64,000 nt of DNA from positions 2,232,001 through 2,296,000 of the forward strand of contig NZ_CP036501.1 in assembly GCF_026230195.1 (NCBI RefSeq), read 5' to 3'. The stretch is from Candidatus Paraluminiphilus aquimaris. GTDB lineage: Bacteria > Pseudomonadota > Gammaproteobacteria > Pseudomonadales > Halieaceae. Shown here one piece after another: positions 8,052 through 17,725 of this stretch (position 1 is its first letter; the number at the start of each line of letters is the position of its first letter). The position numbers and the translations under genes were made by a program. The notes beneath the pieces are model-generated. The model was given only the letters and a program-made list of their open reading frames with translations, searched no databases and was not told the origin of the DNA.

Positions 8052-9134
8052 TCAGACTTCGAGACGCGATTTATACACCGCGAGATTGCCCTCTACCATC
8101 GCATCGATAGAAAACGCAGAGGTTGCTAATCTTCGCCCCTCTACACCCAACCTGTCTCGTAAGCCGCGGTCAGATAGTAGATGCGCCAAATGCTGCTTTA
8201 GCGTTCCAACGTCACCAACGTCGAATGTAAGTCCATTCTCATCATGTCGCACAATCTCGGGAATACCACCGGCACGCGCGGCAACGACTGGAACCGCGCA
8301 AGCGGAAGCCTGCAGCAGCGCCACTCCGAGCCCTTCCTTCTCCGCTGGATGAATCACCGCATACAAATTAGGCATCACTCGTCGCAAATCATTGCGAAAG
8401 CCAACCATCTGAACGCGACCATCAAAATCAGGCTGTTGCACTGCCTGTGTCAGTTCAGACTCAAGAGGGCCTTGACCAAAAATCAAGACGTGAAGATTTG
8501 GATAAGCAACAAGTAACTCCGGAAGAACCTCCAGCAGGTAGCGGTGACCTTTGCGGGGGATTAATTGCGCAACGATGCCAAAGGTCATTTCATCCGAGGG
8601 CAAAGAAAATTCTTCCTGAAACCACGACCTTTCAATGGGGAGGTTGTAGCTGTCGGAATCAACAGCGCTTCTTACTGCTGTAATAGAACGGGCGTCCACT
8701 CCGCATTCCACCAGCACCCGACCTATCGCCTCTGAAATGACAATTACTCGGTCATAGAGCCTATATTTGAGCGGTGCCCACCAGCGCGGCTCGACGTTAT
8801 CAACCCGGCGTGACAGCACACAGGGAACGCCCGCCATTCGCGCGGCAATGCCACCAAAAATATCGGCACCGCGACGACTGTGTATATGAATCAGGTCAGG
8901 TGCCTCGGCTCTAATTATCGACAGGAGCCTAAGAACTAAGCCGACATCTAAATCGCCTTTCATGGGAATGGCGTGAACACGCGTCCCCTCGGCAACGGCG
9001 TGCTGGATTGCACCGTCCTCCGGGCAGACAAGCACATTTTGAACGCCCTTCGCTGCCAGCCCGTGTATGAGCCAAGAGACCTGTTGTGCGCCGCCATAAA
9101 GAAAACGACCAGCTTCAATGTGAAGGATTTTCAC
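8052..9134 (-). CDS. Glycosyltransferase family 4 (GT-B)
   Basis: Cytoplasmic GT-B glycosyltransferase of about 360 residues, transferring a sugar from a nucleotide-sugar donor; the acceptor is probably an LPS or cell-surface glycan (inference). KILHIEAGRFLYGGAQQV is the typical N-terminal start of the family. The C-terminal donor-binding half has GIVAQLIPRKGH and the HPAEKEGLGVALLQASACAVPVVA region, with the EX7E-type Glu. GTG at 9134 is chosen because it aligns with the usual family start and lies 16 bp after the aminotransferase stop. A reading from 9203 would overlap that gene by more than 50 bp. Confidence 0.88.
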   Translation of the reverse strand: MKILHIEAGRFLYGGAQQVSWLIHGLAAKGVQNVLVCPEDGAIQHAVAEGTRVHAIPMKGDLDVGLVLRLLSIIRAEAPDLIHIHSRRGADIFGGIAARMAGVPCVLSRRVDNVEPRWWAPLKYRLYDRVIVISEAIGRVLVECGVDARSITAVRSAVDSDSYNLPIERSWFQEEFSLPSDEMTFGIVAQLIPRKGHRYLLEVLPELLVAYPNLHVLIFGQGPLESELTQAVQQPDFDGRVQMVGFRNDLRRVMPNLYAVIHPAEKEGLGVALLQASACAVPVVAARAGGIPEIVRHDENGLTFDVGDVGTLKQHLAHLLSDRGLRDRLGVEGRRLATSAFSIDAMVEGNLAVYKSRLEV

Positions 9135-9150
9135 AGCAAAATTGATCGGG

Positions 9151-10497
9151 TTATGCCAGGAGTTTTTCTTGCTTCGCAAATTCCAGCGTCGCATTAACCG
9201 CAATGGTCAGCTTGTCGACAAGCTCATCAACGTGCTCACGCTCAAGAATAAGCGGCGGACAAAGAGCGACTCTGTTTCCGCCTAGCGGCCGCACAATGAG
9301 CCCCGCGGCCTCTGCGGCTTTTGCGCAGTACGCACCAACGGCCATACCCTCGAAAGCCTGCTTGGTTTCTTTGTTCGCAACCAGTTCGAGTGCACCAATC
9401 ATGCCCTTGCCTGACACCTCACCCACGAGCGGATGGTCAACAAACGCTTGCAGTTTCTCTTGAAGGTAATGCCCCACCTCCGCCGCATGTTCGAAAATCT
9501 GATCGCGCTCGTAAATCTCAAGTACTTTGTGTGCCACAGCACAGCCGAGCGGATGTCCGCTATAGGTATAGCCGTGCCCAAAGACCCCCATATCGGAAGC
9601 TGCACTCTCAACCGCCTCGACAAAATCTCCACTTACAACCGCCGCACTAACGGGGACATAGGCAGAACTCAGAGCTTTAGCAAACACCATCATCTCAGGG
9701 CGCATCTCGAGAGCATTGGCACCAAAATCAGCGCCAAGGCGCCCAAATCCACAGATAACCTCATCATCCCACAGTGCTATATCGTACTTATCCAGAACCG
9801 CTTGAATCGCTTGATAATAACCAGGCGGTGGAATGAGTACGCCTCCCGCCCCAGACACTGGCTCGGCGATCATCGCCGCTATCGTATCCGGACCTGCTTC
9901 AAGTATTTGCGCCTCGAGCTCTGCAGCACGACGGGCCACAAAATCGGATTCGTTTTCGCCGGCTATCGCGCCGCGGTAGAAGTGCGGCGAGCCTGTGCGG
10001 ATAACGCCGAGCGCGTCGAACGGCAACTGAAAGTGGTTATGGTTTGTTGGAATGCCTGTCAACGACGCCGAAGCCACTGTGACGCCGTGGTAGCCCTTGT
10101 CGCGCGCAATAATTTTTGTGCGCTCGGGTCGGCCCGTTGCCGTAGCGTGGTATCGAATCAGTTTCACCAATGTATCGTTCGCATCGGAACCACTGTTTCC
10201 CAAAAAGACCCGAGCATCCTTCATTGGTACCATGCGGGCCAGCTTGTCAGCCAACTTCATTGCACTGTCGTGGGTTTTACCACCAAACATGTGACTAAAG
10301 CTCAGCTCACGCATCTGCTGTGTAGCGGTCTCGATAATTTCTTCGTTGCCATAACCCAGTGAGGTGCACCAAAGCCCCGCCATACCCTCTAGGTAGCGCT
10401 TACCATTGCGATCAAAAATGTAAGGACCTTCGCCGCGTGCGACGACCATTTGCTCAGAGGCAGACGGATTGGTGGTTGGATATAACATGGATGTCAT
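9151..10497 (-). CDS. Class III PLP-dependent aminotransferase
   Basis: A fold-type I, class III omega-aminotransferase of 448 residues, cytoplasmic, moving an amino group from an amine or omega-amino acid to an oxo-acid such as pyruvate. Phosphate-binding NSGSDANDT lies near 101-109, the PLP-ring Asp motif WDDEVICGFGR near 243-253, and the Schiff-base Lys274 in VFAKALSSAYVP. It resembles the broad aspartate-aminotransferase-family transaminases; the exact amine substrate is unknown. It is followed at 16 bp by the glycosyltransferase. Upstream, 158 bp without a recognised feature separate it from the small zinc-ribbon gene. Confidence 0.93.
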   Translation of the reverse strand: MTSMLYPTTNPSASEQMVVARGEGPYIFDRNGKRYLEGMAGLWCTSLGYGNEEIIETATQQMRELSFSHMFGGKTHDSAMKLADKLARMVPMKDARVFLGNSGSDANDTLVKLIRYHATATGRPERTKIIARDKGYHGVTVASASLTGIPTNHNHFQLPFDALGVIRTGSPHFYRGAIAGENESDFVARRAAELEAQILEAGPDTIAAMIAEPVSGAGGVLIPPPGYYQAIQAVLDKYDIALWDDEVICGFGRLGADFGANALEMRPEMMVFAKALSSAYVPVSAAVVSGDFVEAVESAASDMGVFGHGYTYSGHPLGCAVAHKVLEIYERDQIFEHAAEVGHYLQEKLQAFVDHPLVGEVSGKGMIGALELVANKETKQAFEGMAVGAYCAKAAEAAGLIVRPLGGNRVALCPPLILEREHVDELVDKLTIAVNATLEFAKQEKLLA

Positions 10498-10655
10498 TGC
10501 AGCTTCCCCTTTGACGCTTTTACTTTGACCTGCTTTAGCGTCTTAACCGTTGAGACAGACTTTAGTTTGACTCACCTTCCCGATGAAAAAATAGTACACA
10601 GTGGGGGTGCTTTTGTCGCGACCACTCCACGGAGATTGCATCGATAAGACAGCGC

Positions 10656-10805
10656 TTAACGGGCCTTGTTTCGCTCTTTACCGCAACGCTCACAACGTTG
10701 TCGCATGACAACTTCCCCGCGCAATAAAGCCAGACTATCAGGCTTTACCTCGCGCCACTTATGTCGACCACGCAGACAAGTCATCGAGGCTTGCTGTTTT
10801 CGCAT
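10656..10805 (-). CDS. Small four-cysteine-region protein, zinc-ribbon-like
   Basis: A 49-residue reading frame beginning MRKQQASMTCLRGRHKW and ending RCERCGKERNKAR. The pattern Cys10 near an xGRHKW motif, then Cys38-x2-Cys41-Gly, is like small DUF1660/PSPA7_2676-type Cys-rich proteins, which end in CxRCG. It starts three bases after the glpK stop on the same strand, so it should be co-transcribed with glpK. AGGTG directly abuts the first ATG, so translation may instead begin at Met8 (10784). Function unknown; metal binding is inference. Confidence 0.65.
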   Translation of the reverse strand: MRKQQASMTCLRGRHKWREVKPDSLALLRGEVVMRQRCERCGKERNKAR

Positions 10806-10808
10806 CAC

Positions 10809-12299
10809 CTAATTTATGAGCGTTTTGGCAACCGCCGATTGCCATGATGAAAATCGCGCGGCGCGTTCCTCTTCCGTGATTTCAACATTGAAGGATTTAT
10901 CCGAGCGCCAGACGTTTGTCACATCGGTCTCTGAACGCCACACACCCTCACCCAAGCCCGCCAGGAAGCATGCTCCGGCAACGGTCGTCTCTATCACCTC
11001 GGGGCGCGTTATAGCGCGGTTTAAGTAATCCGCCTGAAGTTGCATCAAAAAGTTATTAGCCGAGGCTCCCCCGTCAACTTTTAACGACTGCATGGCTTCC
11101 CCGATATCCTGTTCCATTGCCTTAAGAATATCGGCGTTTTGTAGTGCCATTGCGTCGAGCGTCGCTCTGGCGATCTCTCCCCGGCCCGAACCACGCGTCA
11201 AACCGCACAACATACCCCGCGCCTCGGGCGCCCAGTACGGAGCACCTAACCCCGCCAAGGCCGGAACAAATTCAACACCGCCCGCGTCCTTGACGCTTTG
11301 CGCCAATGCTTCAACTTCAGGAGCCGTCGCGATAATCCCCAACTGATCTCGTAGCCATTGCACAGCCGCACCACAGACAAACGCGCCCCCCTCAAGGGCA
11401 TACACGGCCGGCTGACCTTCGCGCTGCCAAGCAACCGTGCTGAGTAAGCCATTATTTGACGCAACGGGTGCGTCACCCGCGTTCATTAAAATAAAAGACC
11501 CGGTCCCAAATGTGCATTTAGCATCACCTACAGCAAAACAAGCTTGACCAAAGAGCGCCGATTGCTGATCGCCGGCAACCCCCGAGATAGGGACACCGTC
11601 GGGTAACCCCGGCACACACTCAGTGACGGCAAATCGGCCACTCGAGGGACAAATTTCACGCAGAATCGTGCGGGGGACACCAAAAATGGACAACAGCCTG
11701 TCATCCCAACTAAGGCTATCCAGCGCCATTAGCGATGTGCGCGAAGCGTTAGAGACATCCGTCTTGTGGGCCTTTGCATTGCTCAGCCGCCAAATTAAAT
11801 AACTGTCTATCGTCCCTGCACGGAGTTGGCCCTTTTCGAGTAGCCGCTGGGCATCCGGCGCATGATCAAGTAGCCATTTAAACTTTGTCGCTGAAAAATA
11901 GGGATCAAGCACCAAACCACTGCGGGCTTTAATCAGTGCTTCATGGCCGTCTGCCTTAAGTTGCTCACAGACATCGGTAGTTCGACGACACTGCCAGACA
12001 ATGGCGTTATGGATCGCTTTGCCTGTCTGCGCATCCCACAAAACAGCGGTCTCACGCTGATTGGTAATACCGATAGCCGCAACGTTCTCAACAGCATATA
12101 GGCCGTCCGCAAAGACGGCTTTTAAGCCTTTAAGAACGGAATCCCAAATCGCCTCAGGATCGTGTTCAACCCAGCCAGGCTGAGGAAAAATTTGAGGGAA
12201 CTCATGGTTTACCGAGGTCAGTAATTGACCCTCAGCATTCATTAACGCAACCGTAGAGCCCGTGGTGCCCTGATCTATCGCCAGTACTAAGTCAGACAC
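10809..12299 (-). CDS. glpK: Glycerol kinase
   Basis: Phosphorylates glycerol to sn-glycerol 3-phosphate with ATP (FGGY carbohydrate kinase family); cytoplasmic. The 496 residues match family length. N-terminal DQGTTGSTVALM is the phosphate-1 loop; GWVEHDPEAIW and GITNQRETAVLWD are classic GlpK segments. The catalytic Asp lies in SGVAGDQQSALFGQ, and KVDGGASANNFLMQLQAD is the adenosine motif. No glpF or glpD is nearby. It sits 35 bp downstream of the aldehyde dehydrogenase gene in the same direction. Confidence 0.97.
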   Translation of the reverse strand: MSDLVLAIDQGTTGSTVALMNAEGQLLTSVNHEFPQIFPQPGWVEHDPEAIWDSVLKGLKAVFADGLYAVENVAAIGITNQRETAVLWDAQTGKAIHNAIVWQCRRTTDVCEQLKADGHEALIKARSGLVLDPYFSATKFKWLLDHAPDAQRLLEKGQLRAGTIDSYLIWRLSNAKAHKTDVSNASRTSLMALDSLSWDDRLLSIFGVPRTILREICPSSGRFAVTECVPGLPDGVPISGVAGDQQSALFGQACFAVGDAKCTFGTGSFILMNAGDAPVASNNGLLSTVAWQREGQPAVYALEGGAFVCGAAVQWLRDQLGIIATAPEVEALAQSVKDAGGVEFVPALAGLGAPYWAPEARGMLCGLTRGSGRGEIARATLDAMALQNADILKAMEQDIGEAMQSLKVDGGASANNFLMQLQADYLNRAITRPEVIETTVAGACFLAGLGEGVWRSETDVTNVWRSDKSFNVEITEEERAARFSSWQSAVAKTLIN

Positions 12300-12334
12300 A
12301 CCACACCTCCAAAAACGATTGAATACCGACTGAT

Positions 12335-13765
12335 TTAGGCCGCGGTATAGCCCTCAATGGCTTTAATCTCGAGGTAGTCGGTGAAGCCATGCGCGCCCCA
12401 CTCTCGACCATTACCCGACTGCTTGTAACCCCCGAACGGAATATCGGGGCCACCGCTTGCACCATTGATGTGTATATTTCCCGCACGAATCTTGCCCGCC
12501 ACAGCGCGCGCATGGTCCATATCGCCACTTTGAACATATCCAGCGAGTCCATAGGGCGTATCGTTAGCAATGCGAATGGCTTCTTCTTCGCTGTCATAAG
12601 GGATCATGGTTAGGACGGGACCAAAGATTTCCTCTCGAGAAATCGTCATATCGTTGTTGGCCTCCGAAAATACGGTTGGACGCACATAATGCCCGGCGTC
12701 GACGCCATCGGGCAGACCCGTACCGCCGCAAACCAGCTTTGCCCCCTCATCGATACCCTTCTGGATGAGCCCTTGGATTTTGTCCCACTGCACTTTCGAG
12801 ACGACGGGACCCATAGTGGTGTCTTTGTTGGCGGTATCGCCGACAACAACGGTCTCCGAGACAGCCGCCGCAATTTGCTCCGCTTCTGCGAGCCGTCCAC
12901 GCGGAACCAACATCCGCGAAGGTGCGTTACATGACTGTCCTGTGTTGTTGTACATATGCAGTACACCGCGAGTAACCGCCGCCTCCAAGTCAGCGTCATC
13001 AAGCACGATGTTGGGTGACTTACCACCGAGTTCCTGCGTTACACGCTTCACCGTTGGCGCTGCATTCTGAGCCACCAATGAGCCCGCACGTGTCGAGCCG
13101 GTAAATGACATCATGTCGACGTCTGGATGCTTTGAAAGTGCTGTGCCGACTCCGGGTCCGTCCCCGTTGACCATATTGTAAACGCCCGCTGGCACACCCG
13201 CCTCATGCATGATTTCGGTAAAGATGTACGACGACAGTGGAGCGACCTCACTCGGCTTCAAGACCATGGTGCATCCAACAGCCAGGGCCGGTGCCACTTT
13301 GCAGGTAACCTGATTCATTGGCCAGTTCCACGGTGTGATCAGACCGCATACACCAATAGGCTCCTTAACCACGCGGTGCGCACCCAAGTCTTCTGAAAAA
13401 GCAAAATTACGGAGGATTTTTGCCGCTTCAGTGATGTGCGCGAGACCCGCATAGGCTTGGGCGGTGGAGGCCAAAGAGATCGGAGCTCCCATCTCCTCAC
13501 GAATCGCCTCAGCGATGTCGCCGATCCGCGCCATATAAATCTCGGCAATTTTATCAAGGAGCGCTGCGCGCTCTTCAACCGAGGTCTGACTGAAGGTTTC
13601 AAACGCGGCCTTTGCGGCTGCAACCGCCGTGTCGACATCAGAATCATTCCCAATGGCGATCGTTGCGCACTGCTCTAGTGTCGCCGGATTTTCGACCGCC
13701 AGCGTGTTGTTGGCAGTAGGCTCGACCCATGAGCCGTTGATGTAGAACTTTGTGTAGTCACGCAT
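12335..13765 (-). CDS. NAD(P)-dependent aldehyde dehydrogenase
   Basis: Oxidises an aldehyde to the carboxylic acid; 476 residues, cytoplasmic. Active-site features are Asn147 in TPWNWPMNQ, the coenzyme loop FTGSTRAGSL near 221-230, general-base Glu245 in VTQELGGKSPN and nucleophile Cys279 in NTGQSCNAPSR. The C-terminal PFGGYKQSGNGREWG motif is also present. Substrate cannot be set from sequence. It lies between the PhyH-type oxygenase and glpK, all on the minus strand, suggesting a small catabolic cluster. Confidence 0.94.
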   Translation of the reverse strand: MRDYTKFYINGSWVEPTANNTLAVENPATLEQCATIAIGNDSDVDTAVAAAKAAFETFSQTSVEERAALLDKIAEIYMARIGDIAEAIREEMGAPISLASTAQAYAGLAHITEAAKILRNFAFSEDLGAHRVVKEPIGVCGLITPWNWPMNQVTCKVAPALAVGCTMVLKPSEVAPLSSYIFTEIMHEAGVPAGVYNMVNGDGPGVGTALSKHPDVDMMSFTGSTRAGSLVAQNAAPTVKRVTQELGGKSPNIVLDDADLEAAVTRGVLHMYNNTGQSCNAPSRMLVPRGRLAEAEQIAAAVSETVVVGDTANKDTTMGPVVSKVQWDKIQGLIQKGIDEGAKLVCGGTGLPDGVDAGHYVRPTVFSEANNDMTISREEIFGPVLTMIPYDSEEEAIRIANDTPYGLAGYVQSGDMDHARAVAGKIRAGNIHINGASGGPDIPFGGYKQSGNGREWGAHGFTDYLEIKAIEGYTAA

Positions 13766-13818
13766 TGTTTTTCTCCAGTCTTACGACGTTTTTGACGTTA
13801 TCAATAATGTAGTTAACT

Positions 13819-14697
13819 TTACTGTAGAACTCGGCTCGGATGCATCCCGTCGACATAACCCATAAATGGTGTGTGAATCGAATACCCCAAAAGCTCCTGC
13901 GTCCGCTTGGGGAAGTTTGCTGCTTTCTCAGGCGGCACAGCGAGTAACATGGTCTCAAGCGGTCTCGCCCAGCCAGCGCAGTACTGTGGCGTCACGATCA
14001 TACGGTCCTGTTCCGAATGATTGGCACCACCTCGGTGCCAGGTATCCCCGCGCATAATCATGACTGAGCCAGCCGGCATTTGGGCTTTTACTGCGGCCGA
14101 GTTTTGAGTTGCCTTCGCATCCAAGTCGTCACGCTGTGAGAAATGCGCATCATTTAACCTGCCTTCGATTTCACTGCCGGTCCATCGATGGCTGAACGGT
14201 AGAATTTCCGTCGCGCCATTGTGCTCGTCAGTGTCGTCTAGGGCCCAGAACGCAGAAATCCCGAAGATATCATGTGGCTGAGGTATGGAAATGTGGCTAT
14301 CGTCGGTATGCCAAGGCTGTTCCGTTTCACCCGGGTGCAAGTTGATTGAGAGGCAAGCCGATAAAAGACAGCTTGATCCGAGGAAGTGCTCGGCGAATGC
14401 CATTGCCAATGGATGCTGAATCATGTCAGCAAACATGGGCGATTTCGCTAGCAGTGCGTAGAGCCTATGACTCCTTGTGCCCTCGAAGACATTACGCCCT
14501 GTAGGGGACTGATCCATGTGCGCATGCAACACCTTGCGATACGCCTCGACCTCGCTCTCATTCATCACATTTTTGATCACCGCATAGCCGCAATCGTGGA
14601 CATCACGCAGTGCCGTCAAAAAAGCCTCCTGCGTTAACCAAGGTGACACGGCCTGAACGTGTTCAGACGATGGAGTGGCGTGATGAATGGCTGTCAT
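13819..14697 (-). CDS. Phytanoyl-CoA dioxygenase family protein
   Basis: An Fe(II)/2-oxoglutarate-dependent oxygenase of the PhyH family, 292 residues, probably hydroxylating a small molecule. The iron triad is His130-x-Asp132 in WHTDDSH and His221 in GDTWHRGGANH; Arg232 (EQDRMIV) fits the 2-oxoglutarate salt bridge. Family members include ectoine hydroxylases and many uncharacterised enzymes, so the substrate is open. Divergent from the acyl-CoA dehydrogenase gene with 72 bp between. Confidence 0.9.
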   Translation of the reverse strand: MTAIHHATPSSEHVQAVSPWLTQEAFLTALRDVHDCGYAVIKNVMNESEVEAYRKVLHAHMDQSPTGRNVFEGTRSHRLYALLAKSPMFADMIQHPLAMAFAEHFLGSSCLLSACLSINLHPGETEQPWHTDDSHISIPQPHDIFGISAFWALDDTDEHNGATEILPFSHRWTGSEIEGRLNDAHFSQRDDLDAKATQNSAAVKAQMPAGSVMIMRGDTWHRGGANHSEQDRMIVTPQYCAGWARPLETMLLAVPPEKAANFPKRTQELLGYSIHTPFMGYVDGMHPSRVLQ

Positions 14698-14769
14698 TAT
14701 TATCTCGAGTTGGTGCGACGCGCCGCTTTAATTCATACTAAGACAAACCAACATACTGAGGCTTCAAAC

Positions 14770-15921
14770 GTGAATCAAGCAGTAGACTTAGACGAACTCA
14801 CCTTATTTCGCGACATGGCGCGCCGCGCCTTTGACAAAGAGATAACGCCGTTCTACGAAGAGTGGGAACAAGACCACATGGTCCCTCGCCAATTGTGGAA
14901 TACCCTTGGCGCCGCGGGCCTTCTCTGCCCTGATGTCGATGAGACATACGGCGGTGCAGGAGCAACGCCTCACGTCACCCTCGCCATGATCGAAGAGTTG
15001 TCTCGAATGGGATTTGGTGGGTTTGCATCGGGCTACGGAATTCACTCCAACATCGTTGCGCCCTACCTGAGCCGACACGGCACAGAGGCGCAAAAAGCGC
15101 ACTGGTTGCCGCGCATGGTCACAGGTGATGTCGTCGGTGCGCTTGCCATGACCGAGCCAGGTGCAGGTTCTAACGTACAGGGCATCAGAACCAACGCGGT
15201 CCGCGATGGTGATGAATGGGTCCTCAATGGCTCAAAGATATTCATCACAAACGGCATTCACGCTGATCTCGTTATCGTCGCGGCGATTACTGACCCCGGT
15301 AAGGGTGCAAAAGGCACATCATTATTCCTCGTTGACGCGCATGCGGCGGGCTTTGAAAAATCGAGAAAAATTGACAAGATCGGCCAGCATGCGTCGGACA
15401 CAGCCCTACTGTTCTTCACGGATGTTCGCCTGCCTGCAGACGCGCTGCTTGGCGAGGAGAACAAGGGCTTCGCTATTCTGATGGATGAGCTGCCCCGTGA
15501 GCGCCTTGGTATTGCAGCCCAAGCCGTTGCCGCCTCGGAGGGCGCACTGGATATCACGATCGAATACGTTAAAGAACGCGAGGCGTTTGGACAGAAGGTC
15601 GGTCAATTCCAAAACACTCGCTTTAAGCTGGCCGATGTCAAAACACAAGTGGCGGTTAATCGGGCATTTTACGAACAGTGCGCGCTTAAATATGCCACTG
15701 ACGAGCTCACTACCGATGAGGCCGCCATGCTGAAACTGGCAAGCTGTGAAATGCAGTGTGACGTGGCCGATCAGTGCCTTCAGCTGTTTGGAGGTTACGG
15801 TTACACCACGGAATACCCGATATCTCGCTTCTATGTCGATGCGAGAATCCAGACGATTTATGGCGGTACATCTGAAATCATGCGCGAACTAGTCGCTCGA
15901 TCCATACTGGGTCGAGACTAA
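14770..15921 (+). CDS. Acyl-CoA dehydrogenase, LCAD-like active site
   Basis: FAD enzyme of 383 residues that introduces the alpha-beta double bond in an acyl-CoA. GTG at 14770 is chosen: TGAGG lies eight bases upstream (14757-14761) and the length matches the family, whereas a longer frame would run into the divergent gene. ALAMTEPGAGSN and WVLNGSKIFITNG are the substrate and FAD signatures. Near the C-terminus the sequence is IYGGTSEIMRELVAR, with Gly where medium-chain enzymes carry catalytic Glu. The LCAD-type segment MDELPRERLGIA is present instead, so the base is probably that Glu, as in long-chain acyl-CoA dehydrogenases. Confidence 0.94.
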   Translation: MNQAVDLDELTLFRDMARRAFDKEITPFYEEWEQDHMVPRQLWNTLGAAGLLCPDVDETYGGAGATPHVTLAMIEELSRMGFGGFASGYGIHSNIVAPYLSRHGTEAQKAHWLPRMVTGDVVGALAMTEPGAGSNVQGIRTNAVRDGDEWVLNGSKIFITNGIHADLVIVAAITDPGKGAKGTSLFLVDAHAAGFEKSRKIDKIGQHASDTALLFFTDVRLPADALLGEENKGFAILMDELPRERLGIAAQAVAASEGALDITIEYVKEREAFGQKVGQFQNTRFKLADVKTQVAVNRAFYEQCALKYATDELTTDEAAMLKLASCEMQCDVADQCLQLFGGYGYTTEYPISRFYVDARIQTIYGGTSEIMRELVARSILGRD

Positions 15922-15952
15922 CATCGCGCCCCACTCGACTGCGGAAACTCTC

Positions 15953-17725
15953 ATGAACTACTTACCCCTGAGCCGGCTCTTTTTGCCGGCTTTTTTTATC
16001 GCATCACTTGTCACACAAGCGGCCATTACGCAGGCGTCTGACGAGAGCTTGGACGCGATTATTAGCAATCACTGGGATTGGGTCCTCGAGCAATACCCTG
16101 AATACCGTCGTGAATACGGTGACATGTCCGGCAATCAGAGCTGGACCGATTTAAGCGCCGACGTACTCAAAGAGCGCAATGCCGACACTCAAGCGTTTAT
16201 TGCTGATTTGTCACGTATTGATCCGTCGTCTTTGAGTCCAACGGCGCAGCTTAACCAGCGAATGCTGAAAACTGCCTTGCAAGAAGAGGTCGAATCGTAT
16301 GAAAACGGTTTGCATTTGATTGCGTTAAACATGCGTAGCGGTCCACAGCACCGCTACACCATGGTCGAGCGGCTTCCCATGGCGACTGAGACCGACTACA
16401 TCGATTGGTTAGCTCGACTGGAAAAGCTCCCCGAGCAACTGTCGCAGTATCAGGCGTTGTTAGAAGAAGGGGCAGACCGTCAGCGCACGCAAGCGCGAAT
16501 CATTATTGAGCGAATTCCCAAGCAACTCGATGCGCTCATTGTTGAGAAGCCACAAGAGAGTCCTTTTTGGGGTGTTTTCGAAACCCTTCCCAACTCGATT
16601 TCGCCATCGCGCGCTGAGGAGCTGCAGGCACAGGCAGCGGACATCATCGAAAATAAGTTAATCCCGGCCTACGCACAGTTCAAAGCCTTCATCGAAGAGA
16701 CGTACCTTCCTAATAGTCGAGCGCACCCAGGAATTGGCTCGCTGCCCGGCGGAAAGGAAGTCTACGCCATGCTCGCGAGACACTTCACAACCACAAATAT
16801 GACCCCAGAGGAGATCCATAATGTGGGTCTGGCTGAAGTCGCTCGGATACGCGGTGAGATGATAGAGGTTATCGAGGAAGTAGGATTTGACGGTGATATC
16901 AATGCCTTCAATGACTTTCTTCGAAGCGATCCACAGTTTTACTACGAGACGGCGGAGGAACTGCTTGAAGGCTATCAAGCGGTCTCAAAGCGCCTCGATC
17001 CACAACTCGTCAAGCTATTTGGACAACTGCCTCGCATGCCGTATGGCGTGCGTCCCATTGCTCCGGAGCTAGCACCTGACACCACGACCGCCTTCTACAT
17101 GCGCCCGGCACTCGACGGTAGTCGTCCCGGTTGGTATTACGTCAATCTGTACAAGCCGGAAGTCCGCCCAAAGTACGAAATAGAAGTACTGTCCGTTCAT
17201 GAGAGCGTACCGGGCCATCACCTACAGATAGCCCTCGCGCAGGAAATTGAGGGGCTTCCTGAGTTTCGGCGAAACAGCAGTGTCACCGCCTTTATAGAGG
17301 GCTGGGGACTGTATTCCGAACGCTTGGGTTATGACATGGGTCTCTATGAGGACCCCTACTCCCGTTACGGGCAACTCATTTATGACATGTGGCGAGCCGT
17401 CCGTTTGGTCGTCGATACAGGTATTCACTATTTCGGTTGGTCTCGGCAAGAGGCGATCGACTACTTCAAGGACAATGCCGCGAAGACCGAAGCCGATATT
17501 ATTAATGAAATCGATCGATATATTGGTTGGCCTGGGCAGGCTCTGGCATACAAAATTGGGCAACTCAAAATGCTGGAGCTTCGTGCCTTGGCTGAGCAAG
17601 AGCTTGGTGAGCGCTTTGACATACGCGCATTCCATGATGAATTACTTGGGGTCGGAGCTATTCCGCTGGATGCGCTTGAAGTAAGAATGACCCGCTGGAT
17701 CGAACAAGAAAAAAGGAAGCTTTAA
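15953..17725 (+). CDS. Exported DUF885 zinc peptidase-like protein
   Basis: A 590-residue exported protein with an N-terminal signal peptide ending near TQASD (residue 30). The DUF885 signature SVHESVPGHHLQIALAQE holds His416-Glu417 and His422/423, a zinc-metallopeptidase-like motif. EGWGLYSERLGYDMG downstream carries a further conserved Glu. DUF885 proteins are thought to be peptidases acting outside the cytoplasm; the substrate is unknown. It follows the acyl-CoA dehydrogenase by 31 bp in the same direction and its stop codon overlaps that of the convergent phzF-like gene. Confidence 0.9.
   Translation: MNYLPLSRLFLPAFFIASLVTQAAITQASDESLDAIISNHWDWVLEQYPEYRREYGDMSGNQSWTDLSADVLKERNADTQAFIADLSRIDPSSLSPTAQLNQRMLKTALQEEVESYENGLHLIALNMRSGPQHRYTMVERLPMATETDYIDWLARLEKLPEQLSQYQALLEEGADRQRTQARIIIERIPKQLDALIVEKPQESPFWGVFETLPNSISPSRAEELQAQAADIIENKLIPAYAQFKAFIEETYLPNSRAHPGIGSLPGGKEVYAMLARHFTTTNMTPEEIHNVGLAEVARIRGEMIEVIEEVGFDGDINAFNDFLRSDPQFYYETAEELLEGYQAVSKRLDPQLVKLFGQLPRMPYGVRPIAPELAPDTTTAFYMRPALDGSRPGWYYVNLYKPEVRPKYEIEVLSVHESVPGHHLQIALAQEIEGLPEFRRNSSVTAFIEGWGLYSERLGYDMGLYEDPYSRYGQLIYDMWRAVRLVVDTGIHYFGWSRQEAIDYFKDNAAKTEADIINEIDRYIGWPGQALAYKIGQLKMLELRALAEQELGERFDIRAFHDELLGVGAIPLDALEVRMTRWIEQEKRKL

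Noticed and set aside
9433-10362. 309-codon plus-strand frame opposite the aminotransferase
   Set aside because: It lies wholly antisense to a well-conserved enzyme gene and its product resembles no protein; a shadow frame caused by codon bias.
15840-15921. Acyl-CoA dehydrogenase possibly inactive because of Gly for Glu in YxGT
   Set aside because: LCAD-type enzymes normally have Gly here and use a Glu elsewhere, and that segment is present.
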